Below the pieces are notes generated by a model. It was not told the origin of the DNA and made no database searches. It was given only the letters and a program-made list of their open reading frames with translations. Both the position numbers and the translations under genes were made by a program. Shown here in pieces: positions 9,065 through 19,121 of a stretch of 64,000 nucleotides of DNA. The stretch covers positions 186,001 to 250,000 of the forward strand of contig NZ_LXXZ01000026.1 in assembly GCF_003244875.1 (NCBI RefSeq), read 5' to 3'. The DNA is from Stenotrophomonas sepilia. Lineage in GTDB: Bacteria > Pseudomonadota > Gammaproteobacteria > Xanthomonadales > Xanthomonadaceae. Within the stretch, counting starts at the first letter, position 1, and each line of letters starts with the position of its first letter.

Positions 9065-9834
9065 CGCGCGGCCATCGCCTGCAGCAGCCCCTCGGCGCGC
9101 TCCAGGTCCTCGGGGGTATCGATGCCCGGCGGGAACGGCTCGGGCGAGATCGCCACGCTGATCGGGTAGCCCGCTTCCAGCACGCGCAGCTGCTCCAGCG
9201 ATTCGACCTGCTCCAGCTGGCCCGGCGGCATCGCCGCGAACTGCTGCAGGAAGCCGGCGCGATAGCCATAGATGCCGATGTGGCGCAGCCAGTCGTGGCC
9301 GTCCGGCAGCGTGTCGCGGCTGCGTGCAAAGCCGTCGCGGTGCCAGGCGATCGGCGCGCGGCTGAAGTACATCGCCTCGTTGCGCACGTTGCGCACCAGC
9401 TTCACGACGTTCGGGTCGAACAGGGTGTGTGCGTCCTCGACGGTCGTGGCAAGAGTCGACATCGGCGCAGTGCCAGCGACCAACGCATCTGCCACCGCGC
9501 GGATGCCGGTCGCCGGCGCGAACGGTTCGTCGCCCTGCAGGTTGACCACCACCGTGTCATCGGCCCAGCCGGCAATGCGTGCGCACTCGGCCAGGCGATC
9601 GGTGCCCGAGGCATGCGTGGTCGCGGTCATCGCCACCTTCACCTCGGCCAACCCGGACAGTGCATCGGAAATGCGTGGGTCGTCGGTCGCCACCCAGACC
9701 TCGCGGGCACCGGCCTGCAGCGCGCGGCGCGCCACATGCAGCACCAGCGGCTCACCGCCCAGCGGGCGCAACGGCTTGCCCGGCAGCCGCGAGGCGGCAA
9801 AGCGGGCCGGAATGGCGACGACGAATTCGGTCAT
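9061..9834 (-). CDS. kdsB: 3-deoxy-manno-octulosonate cytidylyltransferase
   Basis: 257 aa, normal length. It activates Kdo as CMP-Kdo for the lipopolysaccharide inner core. The nucleotidyltransferase start [19 protein letters not shown] is at residues 4-22, and [10 protein letters not shown] supplies the metal-binding Asp. ATG 9834 begins the conserved sequence directly; the upstream extension in the same frame looks non-coding. It lies ~75 bp after lpxK; the small Trm112-like gene (ycaR) that sits between lpxK and kdsB in E. coli is absent. Confidence 0.96.
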   Translation of the reverse strand: MTEFVVAIPARFAASRLPGKPLRPLGGEPLVLHVARRALQAGAREVWVATDDPRISDALSGLAEVKVAMTATTHASGTDRLAECARIAGWADDTVVVNLQGDEPFAPATGIRAVADALVAGTAPMSTLATTVEDAHTLFDPNVVKLVRNVRNEAMYFSRAPIAWHRDGFARSRDTLPDGHDWLRHIGIYGYRAGFLQQFAAMPPGQLEQVESLEQLRVLEAGYPISVAISPEPFPPGIDTPEDLERAEGLLQAMAAR

Positions 9835-9909
9835 GCGGGCGGTTCTCGGCAGGCTCGTTACAACGGGAATGCGGCCAGCGGCGCGTGAATGCAAGCGCCG
9901 CGGCGCCGC

Positions 9910-10929
9910 TCAGTTCGGTCGCAGCTTGTCCAGGCGATCGGTCAGCGCCACCCAGAACGCGGCGGGCAACTCGGCGCGCAGCGGAACCGCGTAGTGCCAG
10001 TCGTTGCCGAACGCCCGGCATTTCACCGCATCCTTTTCGGTCATCAGTACCGGCAGCTGGCTGCCGAAGGACAAGTCCTGCGGCTGGTAGGCCTGGTGGT
10101 CGGCGAATGCATGCGGCACCACGCCGATCCCGCGCGCGCGCAGCATGTCGAAGAAGCGCTGTGGATGGGCGATGCCGGCCACCGCGTGCACGCGCTGGCC
10201 CTTGAAGTACGCCAGCGGGCGCGCGCGGCCACCGGCCAGCGGCTGCGCACTGTCGATGTGCAGGGCCATTGGCCACTGGCCGAAGCCACAGGCCTGCGCC
10301 GCAGTCTCCTCATCGGCCTGGCCGAGGTTGACCACGCGGAAATCGCACTCGCTGGCGCGGCTGACCGGCTCGCGCAACGGCCCTGCCGGAATCATCCGGC
10401 CATTGCCATAGCGACGCTGGGCATCGACCACTTCGATCTCGATGTCGCGCGCCAGCCGGTAGTGCTGCAAACCGTCGTCGCAGACGATCACATCGCAGCC
10501 GGCCTCGATCAGCGCCTTGCCCGCAGCAACCCGATCACTGTCCACGCGCACCGGTACGCCGGTCTTCCAGGCGATCAGCACCGGTTCGTCACCGCCCTTC
10601 GCGGTTGGCGTATCGGCCTGCACCCACAGCGGCTTGTCGGCGTCTTCGCGACCATAGCCGCGGCTGGCCACGCCCGGCTTCCAGCCGGCCGCACGCAGGC
10701 GTTCGACCAGCGCAATGGTCAGCGGCGTCTTGCCGGTACCGCCAGCCGTGATATTGCCGACCACGATGACCGGCACCGGCAGCGAATGGCGCTTGCGCCA
10801 GCCACGGCGATAGGCGCGCCGGCGCAGCGCGGTGACACCTGCGTACAGCGGCGCCAGCAGGCGCATCGCCCACGGAACCGGGGTGCCGTCATACCAGTAC
10901 GGCGGGGTCTGGGTGCCCTTGCCGGCCAT
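9910..10929 (-). CDS. lpxK: Tetraacyldisaccharide 4'-kinase
   Basis: 339 aa inner-membrane-associated kinase that phosphorylates the 4' position of the lipid A precursor. One hydrophobic N-terminal segment (~18-32) precedes the Walker A loop [12 protein letters not shown] at ~58-69; SRGYGR and GDEPVLIA are family landmarks. The start codon overlaps the msbA stop by one base (TGATG), so translation is coupled to the lipid A flippase gene. Confidence 0.96.
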   Translation of the reverse strand: MAGKGTQTPPYWYDGTPVPWAMRLLAPLYAGVTALRRRAYRRGWRKRHSLPVPVIVVGNITAGGTGKTPLTIALVERLRAAGWKPGVASRGYGREDADKPLWVQADTPTAKGGDEPVLIAWKTGVPVRVDSDRVAAGKALIEAGCDVIVCDDGLQHYRLARDIEIEVVDAQRRYGNGRMIPAGPLREPVSRASECDFRVVNLGQADEETAAQACGFGQWPMALHIDSAQPLAGGRARPLAYFKGQRVHAVAGIAHPQRFFDMLRARGIGVVPHAFADHQAYQPQDLSFGSQLPVLMTEKDAVKCRAFGNDWHYAVPLRAELPAAFWVALTDRLDKLRPN

Positions 10930-12677
10930 CAGTCCTGCCTTTCGCGGAACTGCATGCTGTGCAGATGCTGGTACAGACCGCCCAGTTCGAGCAGCTCCTT
11001 GTGCGTGCCGCGTTCAACGATGCGGCCATGATCCATGACCAGTACCTGGTCGGCATGCTCGATGGTCGACAGCCGGTGCGCAATGACCAGCGTGGTGCGT
11101 TCGGGCATCAGGCGCTGCAGCGCGTCCTGCACCAGGCGCTCGGATTCGTTGTCCAGCGCCGCAGTGGCTTCGTCGAGGATCAGGATCGGGGCGTCGCGCA
11201 GGATCGCGCGGGCAATGGCCAGGCGCTGGCGCTGGCCACCGGACAGCAGCGCGCCGTTCTCGCCCACCGGCGTCTGCAGCTGCTGCGGCATGCGTGCGAT
11301 GAACTCCCACGCGTTGGCGGCTTCGGCCGCCGCGCGGATCTGCTCGTCGGTCGCTTCCATGCCATAGGCGATGTTGGCAGCGATGGTGTCATCGAACAGC
11401 ATGACCTTCTGCCCGACCATTGCCACCTGCCGGCGCAGGTCGGCCAGCGGGTAGTCGTCCAGTGCCACGCCGTCGAGGGTGATGACACCGCCGCTGGGCT
11501 CGTAGAAGCGTGGCACCAGCCGGATCAGGCTGGTCTTGCCACTGCCGGAACGGCCGACAATGGCCGTCACCGTGCCTGGCCTGGCAACGAAGCTGATGTC
11601 GTCCAGGGCGATGCCGCTGTCCTCGCGGTAACGCAGCATGACGTGGTCGAACGCCAGTTCGCCCCGCACGCGCTGCACGCGTCGCTGCCCCTGGTCGCGC
11701 TCCACTGGCATGTCGAGGATGCCGAACAGGCGCTCGGCAGCGGACACACCGCGCGAAATCGAGGTCTGTACGCTGGTCAGGCGGCGCAGCGATGGAATGA
11801 TGGCCATCATCGATGTCATCAGGCCCATGAACTGGCCGGCATTGAGCCGGCCGGCCAGGGCTTCGCGGGTCGACACCCAGACGATCACCGCCAGCGCCAG
11901 TGCGGCCAGGAACTGCACCACGCTGGAGGCGGCGGCGCGGGTGACCTCGACCTTCATGTTCAGCGCCAGCATGCGGTTGGCCAGGCGCGAGTAGCGCGAG
12001 ATCTCATGTTGCTGGGTGCCGTGCACCTTCACTTCCTGCTGCGCGGCCAGCGACTGCTCGGCAGTCTGCGCCATGGTGCCCATGCCGTCCTGGATGCCAC
12101 GGCTGATGCGGCGGTAGCGCTTGCCCACGTAGGACACGATGCCACCGATCAGCGGCACCACCAGCAGCATCGCCAGGGTGACCTTGACACTCATCTGCAG
12201 CATCACCGCCAGCATCGCGACGATGGTGAGGGTATCGGCCACCACGGTCTTCAGCGCGTCGGCGCTGGCCTGGGTGACCTGCTCGGTATCGAAGTTCAGG
12301 CGGCTGACCATCACCGGCGTCGCTTCGGTATCGAAGTGCGACGACGGCAGGTGCAGGTACTTCTGCAGCACCTGCTCACGCAGGTCGCGGACCACGCTGC
12401 GGCCGGTCTTGGCCAGCGTGTAGTCACTGACCCAGGTGGCCACGCTGCGCATCAGGAACAGTCCGAGGATGGTGAGCGGCAGCACCACGGCCGCGCGCGG
12501 CTGCGGGTCGACGAAACCTTCGTTGACCAGCGGCTCCATCAGCTTGGTGAAGTGGTAGCCGGCCAGGGCCTCGACCACCATGGCGATGACCGCGCCCACC
12601 ATGAACACCCAGTAGGTGCGGGTGTAGCCCAGCAGACGTTTGTAGATCGGCCACACCGGCGCGTGATGGGAACTCAT
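10929..12677 (-). CDS. msbA: Lipid A export ABC transporter, ATP-binding/permease
   Basis: 582 aa half-transporter that forms a homodimer and flips core-lipid A across the inner membrane. Six transmembrane helices occupy ~20-310. The nucleotide-binding domain shows Walker [10 protein letters not shown], signature LSGGQRQR, Walker [13 protein letters not shown] and the switch His in VIAHRLS. It overlaps exbD by 4 bp upstream and lpxK by one base downstream. The msbA-lpxK pair is conserved from E. coli to xanthomonads. Confidence 0.97.
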   Translation of the reverse strand: MSSHHAPVWPIYKRLLGYTRTYWVFMVGAVIAMVVEALAGYHFTKLMEPLVNEGFVDPQPRAAVVLPLTILGLFLMRSVATWVSDYTLAKTGRSVVRDLREQVLQKYLHLPSSHFDTEATPVMVSRLNFDTEQVTQASADALKTVVADTLTIVAMLAVMLQMSVKVTLAMLLVVPLIGGIVSYVGKRYRRISRGIQDGMGTMAQTAEQSLAAQQEVKVHGTQQHEISRYSRLANRMLALNMKVEVTRAAASSVVQFLAALALAVIVWVSTREALAGRLNAGQFMGLMTSMMAIIPSLRRLTSVQTSISRGVSAAERLFGILDMPVERDQGQRRVQRVRGELAFDHVMLRYREDSGIALDDISFVARPGTVTAIVGRSGSGKTSLIRLVPRFYEPSGGVITLDGVALDDYPLADLRRQVAMVGQKVMLFDDTIAANIAYGMEATDEQIRAAAEAANAWEFIARMPQQLQTPVGENGALLSGGQRQRLAIARAILRDAPILILDEATAALDNESERLVQDALQRLMPERTTLVIAHRLSTIEHADQVLVMDHGRIVERGTHKELLELGGLYQHLHSMQFRERQD

Positions 12678-13096
12678 GGACGCACCTCTGGCGCAGTTGC
12701 AATGGCGATACGACGGAAACCGAGTTGACCGAGCGCGTCCTGCGCGGTCACCACGGCCTGGTAGGGAGTGCGTGCGTCGGCGCGCAGCAGCACGGGCTGG
12801 CTGCGGTCACTGCCGGCCACGGACGCGATGGTCTGCTTGACCGACTCGACGTCGCTGCGCAGCACTTCCTGGTCATTGATGAAATAACGGCCTTCGGCGT
12901 TGATCAGCACGCTGAGCGAACGCGGCGGCTCGTTGTTGGGCTGCTGGCTGGCGGTAGGCAGCTGCACCTGCAGCGTCGAGCGCGCATCGAAAGTGGTGGT
13001 GACCACGAAGAAGATGATCAGCACCAGGATGACGTCGATCAGCGGGACCAGATCGATATGCGGTTCATCCTGGGAGCGGTCATTGCCGATACGCAT
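12674..13096 (-). CDS. exbD: ExbD/TolR-family energy-transducing protein
   Basis: 140 aa. A short cytoplasmic N terminus (DRSQDEPHID), one transmembrane helix at ~17-37 preceded by the conserved Asp-containing LVPLIDVILVLIIFF, then a periplasmic domain. The intramembrane Asp couples proton flow in this family. Paired with exbB 3 bp upstream. Which energised partner it serves cannot be read from the sequence; its place between comEC and msbA is typical for xanthomonads. Confidence 0.9.
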   Translation of the reverse strand: MRIGNDRSQDEPHIDLVPLIDVILVLIIFFVVTTTFDARSTLQVQLPTASQQPNNEPPRSLSVLINAEGRYFINDQEVLRSDVESVKQTIASVAGSDRSQPVLLRADARTPYQAVVTAQDALGQLGFRRIAIATAPEVRP

Positions 13097-13099
13097 CGA

Positions 13100-13762
13100 T
13101 CAGGCCTTCGCCGCAGCGGCGTTGGCCGGTCGCGCCGGCGCGACCGGGTTCATCACCCCGGGGCGACCGTCGAGCGTGTCCAGCAGGGCACTGGCTTCCT
13201 GCTCCATTTCCACCACGTAGCCGTGGATGCGGCCCTTGAAGTAGCGATGGAACATCAGTGCCGGAATGGCCACGATCATGCCCGTGGCGGTGCACACCAG
13301 CGCCTTGCCGATACCGCCGGCCAGCTGGTTCACGTCGCCCACCCCATGGTCGAGGATGCCCAGGAACATCTGGATCATGCCGATCACGGTGCCCAGCAGG
13401 CCCAGCAGCGGGCCGGCCGAGGCAATGGTGCCCAGCGCGTTGAGGAAACGTTCCATGCGGTGCACCAGGTGGCGGCCGGTGTCCTCGATGCGCTCGCGGA
13501 TCTGGTCGCGCGGACGATTGCGGGCTTCCAGCGCGGCCGCCAGCAATGCCCCCAGCGGCGAGTTGGCACGCAGGGTCTGCAGGTGCGCCGGGTCAAGCTT
13601 GCCGCGTGCGGCCCAGTTGCGCACTTCCTGGCCGAGGCCGGGCGGCAGCACTTCAGTCCGCCGCAGGGACCAGAAACGCTCCAGGATGATCGCCAAAGCC
13701 AGTACGCCCAACAGCAGCAGCGGCACCATCGGCCAGCCACCGGCCTTGACCAGTTCCCACAC
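13100..13762 (-). CDS. exbB: MotA/TolQ/ExbB-family proton channel protein
   Basis: 220 aa with three transmembrane regions (~8-28, ~108-135, ~150-180), the TolQ/ExbB layout. The conserved glycine- and threonine-containing segments ASAGPLLGLLGTVIGMI and ALVCTATGMIVAIPAL are present. Starts at GTG with a good GGAGGG ribosome site 7 bp upstream, only 3 bp after the comEC stop codon. With ExbD it should form an inner-membrane proton-driven motor for TonB- or Tol-like work. Confidence 0.9.
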   Translation of the reverse strand: MWELVKAGGWPMVPLLLLGVLALAIILERFWSLRRTEVLPPGLGQEVRNWAARGKLDPAHLQTLRANSPLGALLAAALEARNRPRDQIRERIEDTGRHLVHRMERFLNALGTIASAGPLLGLLGTVIGMIQMFLGILDHGVGDVNQLAGGIGKALVCTATGMIVAIPALMFHRYFKGRIHGYVVEMEQEASALLDTLDGRPGVMNPVAPARPANAAAAKA

Positions 13763-13765
13763 GTT

Positions 13766-16165
13766 TCAACCCTCCGGCCCAACGGCCGCTTGTTTGATCG
13801 GCGATAGGATAACAGCCGACCGCGCCCGCCCAGCGGCATCCCACCACCGGGATGCATGGATACGCTGTTCACGCAGCTGCAGCCCTTGTGCGCCAAGCCA
13901 TACGCGGATCGCCCCGGACTCCGCAGTGGACACCACCTCGGCTCCCTGCGCCTGCCAGCGCCGGACCACGTCCCGGCGCGGGTGGCCGAAGCGGTTCTGG
14001 TGCCCGGCCGAAACCAGCGCCAGCCGGGCTGACACCGCCGCCACCCAGGGCGCGCTGGAGCTGCCGCCGCTGCCATGGTGCGGCACCAGCACCACATCCG
14101 CCTTCAGCGCCGCCGGAGACGCCCGCAGCAGCGCCTGTTCGGCCGGGCGGCCGATGTCCCCGGGCAACAGGACCCCACCATGCGCGCTGGCCACGCGCAG
14201 CACGCAGCTGTCCTCGTTTCCGGCCCGCTGGCTGCCGGCATCGGGGTGCAGCACCTGGAAGTCGACGCCGTCCCAGCGCCAGCGCAGGCCGCGCTGGCAG
14301 CGCCCGGCCCCGGCGATCGCGCTGCCCGGCGGCGCCAACAGGGGCAGCTCCGGCAACTGAAGGCGCAGGCTCGGCAGGTTGTCGGCATGATCGAGATCGT
14401 CGTGACTGATCAGCACGCGGTCGGGCCGTGCCTGCCCCAGCGCCCGCAATGACGGAACCAGGACCCGCTCACTGCCCTCACCCCCGATCGGCGGTCCCAC
14501 GTCGTACCAGAGCGCATGCCGTGCGGTACGCAGCAACACCGCCGTGCCCTGCCCGACGTCGTGCACCAGCAGCTCCAGCTCCCCCTCGGCCGGCCGCTCG
14601 CGCAATGGCCACAGCAGCGGCAGGCACAGCAGGAGGCCAGCCAGCCCGCCCCCGGCACCGCGTGGCAGCAGCCACCAGAACACGCCCAGCAGCGCCGCCG
14701 GCACTGCCCAGGCCGGTGCCTCGGCCAACCACCACATCGCCTGTGGATGCGCCGCCAGTGGCTGCAGGGCCTGCCAGCTGGTTTCGAACAACCACGCCGC
14801 TGCACGCCACGCCCAGCACCCGGCGCCGTCATGCAGCACCTGCAGGGCGGTGCCCAGCAGCGACAAGGGCACCACCAGCAATGTCCACCACGGGATGACC
14901 GGCAGGTTCACCAGCGGCCCCAGCCAGGCGGTGCCACCGAACAAAGCGATGCCCAGCGGCAACAGGCCGACGCTGGCCACCCCCTGTGCGGCCAGGAACC
15001 CGCGCAGGTTGGCGACCACCCCACGCGGACGTCCCTGCGGCAGGCACCAGACCAGCCACAGGACGCCGCCGAAGCTGAGCCAGAAGCCCGCGGACAGCAC
15101 TGACAGGGGCGCCGGCAGCAGCAGCGCCAGCGCCGCCAGGGCAAGCCCCTGCACGAGACCCAGTGGGCGCCGCCCGCTACGCGCCAGCGCCACCAGCCCG
15201 ATCATCAGTGCGGTGCGCACGGTCGGCAATTCACCGCCGGCCAGCACCGCATAGCCCGCTGCGGACAGGGCGGCAGCGCAGGCCGCCGCCTGGGGGCGTG
15301 GCCAATGCCGGGCCAGCAGCGGACACAGCCACCACAGCCCTCGGCACAGCAACGCCCCCAGTCCCGCCACCACCCCGACATGGAACCCGGAAATGGCCAC
15401 CAGATGGGTCAGGCCCAGCGCCCGCAACTGATCCCAATCGGCGTCGGACAGGCCACGCGTATCGCCCAGGGCAAGCGCCTGCACGAAGCGCGCAGCTGGA
15501 TGGGCCACCTGCGCGGCGATGGCGGCGCTGGTGCGTTCACGCCATGCCGGCAGGCCATGCGCGGCCTGAAGCTCGCACGCGCTGGCCGGCGCCCGCACCG
15601 TGCCGTTGCCGGACACGCCGCGCAGCAGCGCATGGCGTTCACCGTCGAAACCACCGGGATTGATCCGCGAACGCGGCGCACGCACGCGCAGGGCCAGATG
15701 CCACTGCGCGCCGGCCAGGACCTGATGGCGCCCACGCCCGGCGTCGGTGCCATCAGCGGCACGCCAGGCATCGTTCCACGTGACCTGCAGGCGCTTGCCG
15801 CGCAGCGATGGCAGTTCGCTGCTCTCGCTGACCTGCAGCAGGAAGCGGGTGTGCGCGGCTCCATGGTCCGGCAGATCGATGACCCGTCCACTGACCACCA
15901 CATCCCGTGCTGGCTGGCCTGGCGGTAGCTGTTCCTGCATTGCCCAGTGCCCGTGCATCGCCGTCCATCCGGCGCCCAGCAGCACGACCGCGGGCAGGCG
16001 CCCCCGCCAACGCAGGCCCCACCCCGCCATGCCAAGCACGATCATCACCATGCAGCCCCACAGCGGCGGCAGCTGTGGCAGCTGCACGCAGGCCAGCGCC
16101 CCCAGTGCCAGCGCCGCAGCGGCGCCACTGCCCAGCAAGGGAGAAGGGGAACGCTCGACGGCCAT
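13766..16165 (-). CDS. comEC: DNA internalization-related competence protein ComEC/Rec2
   Basis: 799 aa inner-membrane channel for single-stranded DNA in natural transformation. The N-terminal ~60 aa are hydrophobic, then an OB-like periplasmic region, then the multi-helix Competence domain (~215-500) with the landmark THLVAISGFHVG. The C-terminal metallo-beta-lactamase-like domain (~530-799) shows HDVGQG and the metal motif SHDDLDHADN, so nuclease residues look intact. It heads the exbB-exbD-msbA-lpxK run. A hairpin at 16174-16194 lies just before its start. Confidence 0.95.
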   Translation of the reverse strand: MAVERSPSPLLGSGAAAALALGALACVQLPQLPPLWGCMVMIVLGMAGWGLRWRGRLPAVVLLGAGWTAMHGHWAMQEQLPPGQPARDVVVSGRVIDLPDHGAAHTRFLLQVSESSELPSLRGKRLQVTWNDAWRAADGTDAGRGRHQVLAGAQWHLALRVRAPRSRINPGGFDGERHALLRGVSGNGTVRAPASACELQAAHGLPAWRERTSAAIAAQVAHPAARFVQALALGDTRGLSDADWDQLRALGLTHLVAISGFHVGVVAGLGALLCRGLWWLCPLLARHWPRPQAAACAAALSAAGYAVLAGGELPTVRTALMIGLVALARSGRRPLGLVQGLALAALALLLPAPLSVLSAGFWLSFGGVLWLVWCLPQGRPRGVVANLRGFLAAQGVASVGLLPLGIALFGGTAWLGPLVNLPVIPWWTLLVVPLSLLGTALQVLHDGAGCWAWRAAAWLFETSWQALQPLAAHPQAMWWLAEAPAWAVPAALLGVFWWLLPRGAGGGLAGLLLCLPLLWPLRERPAEGELELLVHDVGQGTAVLLRTARHALWYDVGPPIGGEGSERVLVPSLRALGQARPDRVLISHDDLDHADNLPSLRLQLPELPLLAPPGSAIAGAGRCQRGLRWRWDGVDFQVLHPDAGSQRAGNEDSCVLRVASAHGGVLLPGDIGRPAEQALLRASPAALKADVVLVPHHGSGGSSSAPWVAAVSARLALVSAGHQNRFGHPRRDVVRRWQAQGAEVVSTAESGAIRVWLGAQGLQLREQRIHASRWWDAAGRARSAVILSPIKQAAVGPEG

Positions 16166-16173
16166 GGGTCCAG

Positions 16174-16194
16174 CCTGCCGCTACCGGCGGCAGG
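16174..16194. terminator. GC-rich hairpin between the histidine kinase gene and comEC
   Basis: Perfect 8-bp stem CCTGCCGC/GCGGCAGG with a five-base loop, 30 bp beyond the histidine kinase stop and 9 bp before the comEC ATG. No T run follows, so it may be a Rho-type or attenuating hairpin. Confidence 0.45.
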
Positions 16195-16224
16195 TTGCCT
16201 ATCGGGACTTGCCCCGCAAACGCG

Positions 16225-17568
16225 TCAGCGCCGGACGCTGCCGCGATGGAAATTGACCCGGAAGCTTGCGCCGCCTCCCGCAGCCTCACCGACACTGACC
16301 GAGCCACCGTGGTGCTGCACGATCTCCTTCACCAGGTGCAGGCCCAGGCCACTGCCGCTGCCCGCCGCGCGCAGGCGATGGAACGGCTCAAAGATCGCCT
16401 CGCGGTCGCCCACTGGAATGCCCGCGCCCTGATCGCTGACCTCCAGCAAGCCGCGCGCATCCAACCGCACGCAGATGGTGCCACGGCCACCACCATGCAC
16501 GATCGCGTTGTGCACCAGGTTGGCAATCACCCGCCCCAGCGCCAGACTGTCGCCGTGGATCCACACCGGCGATTCCGGCGCGTCCACTTCGAATCCATAG
16601 CCGGCGCCGACCACCAACGGCGCCAGGTCCGCGGCGGCCTCACGCACCAGCAGCGCCAGGTCCAGCTGCTGCAATGCGCCGACATTGCGGTCAAGGCGCT
16701 GCAGATCGAGCAGGTGCTCGGCAACATTGCCCAGCCGCGCCACGTCGGTCAGCAACTGCGATTTCAACTCACCCTGTGGCAGCTGCGCCAGGCGCGCCTG
16801 CACCACGGCGATCGGCACGCGCAGCTCGTGCGCCGCGTCGGCGAGGAACTTGTCGCGCGCGGCGTAGCCCTGCTGCACCTTGTCGATGGCATCGTTGAAC
16901 GCTTCCACCAGCGGCGCCACTTCCGTGGAGACCAGCCGCGCATCCAGCCGAGCACCGGGCTGGCCGATGTCCAGTTCCTTGGCCTGCTGCGCAGAACGGC
17001 GCACACCGCGCATGGCACGGTGGATCACAGTCGGCATCACCAGCAGGGTGACCACGATCAGTGGCAGGAAGAACCACAGGCCGATCAGGCGCAGCACCAT
17101 CAGCGCGCCATCCAGCAGCCCGCCCTTGGGCGCGCCACCGACCATCACGGTGATGCGGCGCCCGTCCTCGTTGCGGATCATCACCCGCGCCACGTCCAGG
17201 TAAGGGGGCACCAGCGAGCCCAGTTCCGTGGCGCCCACGGTCGGCAGCCGCGCCAGCATCGGCGCGTGGATCGCTGGGATGGTGCCGCGCTCCAGCCACA
17301 TGCCCTTGTCATCCACCGCGGCGAACCAGAGATTTCCCCCGGCGTTGGCATCGAGCTTGTCCCAGCGCGCCTGGTCCAGCACCAGGCGGCCGCCTTCGCT
17401 GTGCACCGCCTTGGCCACCGCCTCGGCAACGAACATGTCCATGCCCCAGGAGTCCTTGTCACCCCAGGTCAGGATCAACGCGACCACCGCGAACAGTACG
17501 GTGAAGGCCTGTGCCAGGAACAGGCGCCAAGCCAGGCCAAGGGTGATCGAACGGATCGGACGGGCCAT
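16225..17568 (-). CDS. Two-component sensor histidine kinase
   Basis: 447 aa. A transmembrane helix at ~10-33, a periplasmic sensor region of ~115 aa, a second helix at ~150-172, HAMP-like linker, then the H-box AAHELRVPIAVVQA (~245), N-box NLVHNAIVHG, G1 SDQGAGIP and G2 SGSGLGLHL. All catalytic boxes are intact. The signal is unknown; the sensor domain was not recognised. The gene follows its response regulator by one base, so the two should be co-transcribed. Confidence 0.93.
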   Translation of the reverse strand: MARPIRSITLGLAWRLFLAQAFTVLFAVVALILTWGDKDSWGMDMFVAEAVAKAVHSEGGRLVLDQARWDKLDANAGGNLWFAAVDDKGMWLERGTIPAIHAPMLARLPTVGATELGSLVPPYLDVARVMIRNEDGRRITVMVGGAPKGGLLDGALMVLRLIGLWFFLPLIVVTLLVMPTVIHRAMRGVRRSAQQAKELDIGQPGARLDARLVSTEVAPLVEAFNDAIDKVQQGYAARDKFLADAAHELRVPIAVVQARLAQLPQGELKSQLLTDVARLGNVAEHLLDLQRLDRNVGALQQLDLALLVREAAADLAPLVVGAGYGFEVDAPESPVWIHGDSLALGRVIANLVHNAIVHGGGRGTICVRLDARGLLEVSDQGAGIPVGDREAIFEPFHRLRAAGSGSGLGLHLVKEIVQHHGGSVSVGEAAGGGASFRVNFHRGSVRR

Positions 17569-17569
17569 C

Positions 17570-18241
17570 TCAGGCCTCCGCCAGCAGGTAGCCGACGCCG
17601 CGGATCACGTGGATCTCCACCCCCGCCCCGGCCTGCTGCAGCGCTTTGCGCAGCTTGGAGATATGCGCATCGAGCGCATTGGACTGGATCTCATCATCGA
17701 ACCCGTACACTGCAGCCTCCAGGGCACTGCGGGTCACCGTGCGGCCCTGCCGCATCGCCAACGCCTGCAGCACCAGCACCTGCCGACGTGGCAATGCCAG
17801 GGGCTGGCCCTCCACCTGTGCCTGCAGCGATTCGAGATCGAACTCGAGCCGCCCCAGCCGCAGGCTCGGCGTCACCATCGCCGAAGGCCTGCGCGATACC
17901 GCGCGGATGCGTGCCATCAGTTCCTCGATCGCCACCGGCTTGACCAGATAGTCATCGGCGCCGACGTCCAGGCCTTCGACCTTGTCCGACAGCGTCCCCT
18001 TGGCGGTGAGCATGATCACCGCCAGGTTCGGCCGCAGCGCACGCGCCGACGCGACGAATCCAGCACCATCGCCATCGGGCAACTGTCGATCGAGCAGCAG
18101 CAGCTGGTGCACCGGTTCGCGCAACGCGAGCGCGGCCTCGGCCAGGCTGCCGACCACGTCGGCGACCACGCCCTGCCGCTCCAGGCCCGATTGCAGGGCG
18201 CGGGACAGATCAGGATCGTCTTCGACCAGGAGGATGCGCAT
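17570..18241 (-). CDS. OmpR-family response regulator
   Basis: 223 aa. The receiver domain (~1-118) has the acidic pair VEDD, the phosphoacceptor Asp in LLLLDRQLPDGDG, and the Lys in LVKPV. The winged-helix DNA-binding domain (~125-223) includes SNALDAHISKLRKAL and IRGVGYLL, typical of the OmpR/PhoB group. Directly upstream of and coupled to the sensor kinase. No target genes can be assigned. Confidence 0.95.
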   Translation of the reverse strand: MRILLVEDDPDLSRALQSGLERQGVVADVVGSLAEAALALREPVHQLLLLDRQLPDGDGAGFVASARALRPNLAVIMLTAKGTLSDKVEGLDVGADDYLVKPVAIEELMARIRAVSRRPSAMVTPSLRLGRLEFDLESLQAQVEGQPLALPRRQVLVLQALAMRQGRTVTRSALEAAVYGFDDEIQSNALDAHISKLRKALQQAGAGVEIHVIRGVGYLLAEA

Positions 18242-18417
18242 CAGGGACTCGTCAACCGGAAACGCTGCCGATCATAGTGCCTGGGGCCATGGTTTTGCGC
18301 CCATGCATGCCAGCGGTTGCAGGCGCAATGTTCTGACAATGTTGCCCCTTCAGCATGCGCAGCCATCACCCGCAATGTGGCCGAACGATGCTGTCGCTGC
18401 CCCTGACAAGGACCCCC

Positions 18418-18702
18418 ATGGCCTCCGTCTCCCCCACCGCAGAAGCCCACGCGATCCTGCGTGCACCGGACCTGGACAGCGCAGAACGCGCCTATCTGGG
18501 ACTGATGCCCGACCTTGAACATGTGAATGCACTGGCCCGCCGTGCAGTGAGCCTGTCACGCGTTGCCGACGCGGCACGCGGCTATGCGTTGTCGATGACT
18601 CTGGTCGGACTGCGCCTGCAGGAGCTGGAAATGGGCGAGCCAACGGCCAGGGAACATCGCCAGGCCACCCTGCGCAGCCTGCGCCAGGCCTTCAGCGCCT
18701 GA
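18418..18702 (+). CDS. Hypothetical small helical protein
   Basis: 94 aa from ATG 18418, chosen for the AAGGA ribosome site 5 bp upstream. Largely alpha-helical, Ala/Leu/Arg-rich, no signal peptide or membrane segment, no cysteine. Divergent from the response regulator gene, sharing a ~175-bp gap, so regulation by that system is possible. No family recognised. Confidence 0.55.
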   Translation: MASVSPTAEAHAILRAPDLDSAERAYLGLMPDLEHVNALARRAVSLSRVADAARGYALSMTLVGLRLQELEMGEPTAREHRQATLRSLRQAFSA

Positions 18703-18719
18703 CAGCACCCGCACAGGCA

Positions 18720-18740
18720 CTGCCGCCGCACCGGCGGCAG
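18720..18740. terminator. Bidirectional hairpin between convergent small genes
   Basis: Perfect 9-bp stem CTGCCGCCG/CGGCGGCAG with a three-base loop, located between the + strand gene ending at 18702 and the - strand gene ending at 18799. No T run on either side. Confidence 0.45.
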
Positions 18741-18798
18741 CGGGAGTGATCGGGTCAGCAGGACCCGCCACCCGGCAGGCCTGGCGCGGCAGCGTCAT

Positions 18799-18939
18799 TC
18801 AGCGCAGCGTGGTCCACGCCAGCAGCGCGCTCAGGATTGCGACCCAGATCACTGCCTTGAACGTGCCTTCCAGCATGTTGCCGCCGAACAGGCGTTCCAG
18901 GAGCGGATTGGGCCTGGACACCGGGACGTGATCACTCAT
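18799..18939 (-). CDS. Small single-span membrane protein
   Basis: 46 aa from ATG 18939 with a strong AAGGAG ribosome site 7 bp upstream. A polar N-terminal half with VSRPNPLLERLFGGN is followed by one hydrophobic helix (~25-43, AVIWVAILSALLAW). Too short for family assignment; the strong ribosome site and clean membrane helix argue that it is real. Confidence 0.55.
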   Translation of the reverse strand: MSDHVPVSRPNPLLERLFGGNMLEGTFKAVIWVAILSALLAWTTLR

Positions 18940-19121
18940 GCGGCAGCTCCTTGCAGTAATGGCGCGTTTGCGCAGCAGCGCCGAGTCTACGCCTGCGCGG
19001 CCCGGATTCATCGCCATCTGCCTGCCTTTGGCGGCCCAATTCCCGCCTTCGTCGCAGGCCGGCTGCGATGCCCGGCCGACCCTGCCAGCCTGCACGCACT
19101 TTCCCGCTGGAGCACCGTGCC

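Noticed and set aside
13766-13850. Separate small gene at the comEC/exbB junction
   Set aside because: Overlapping open frames here are frame shadows of the comEC C terminus; no ribosome site or start with a family match.
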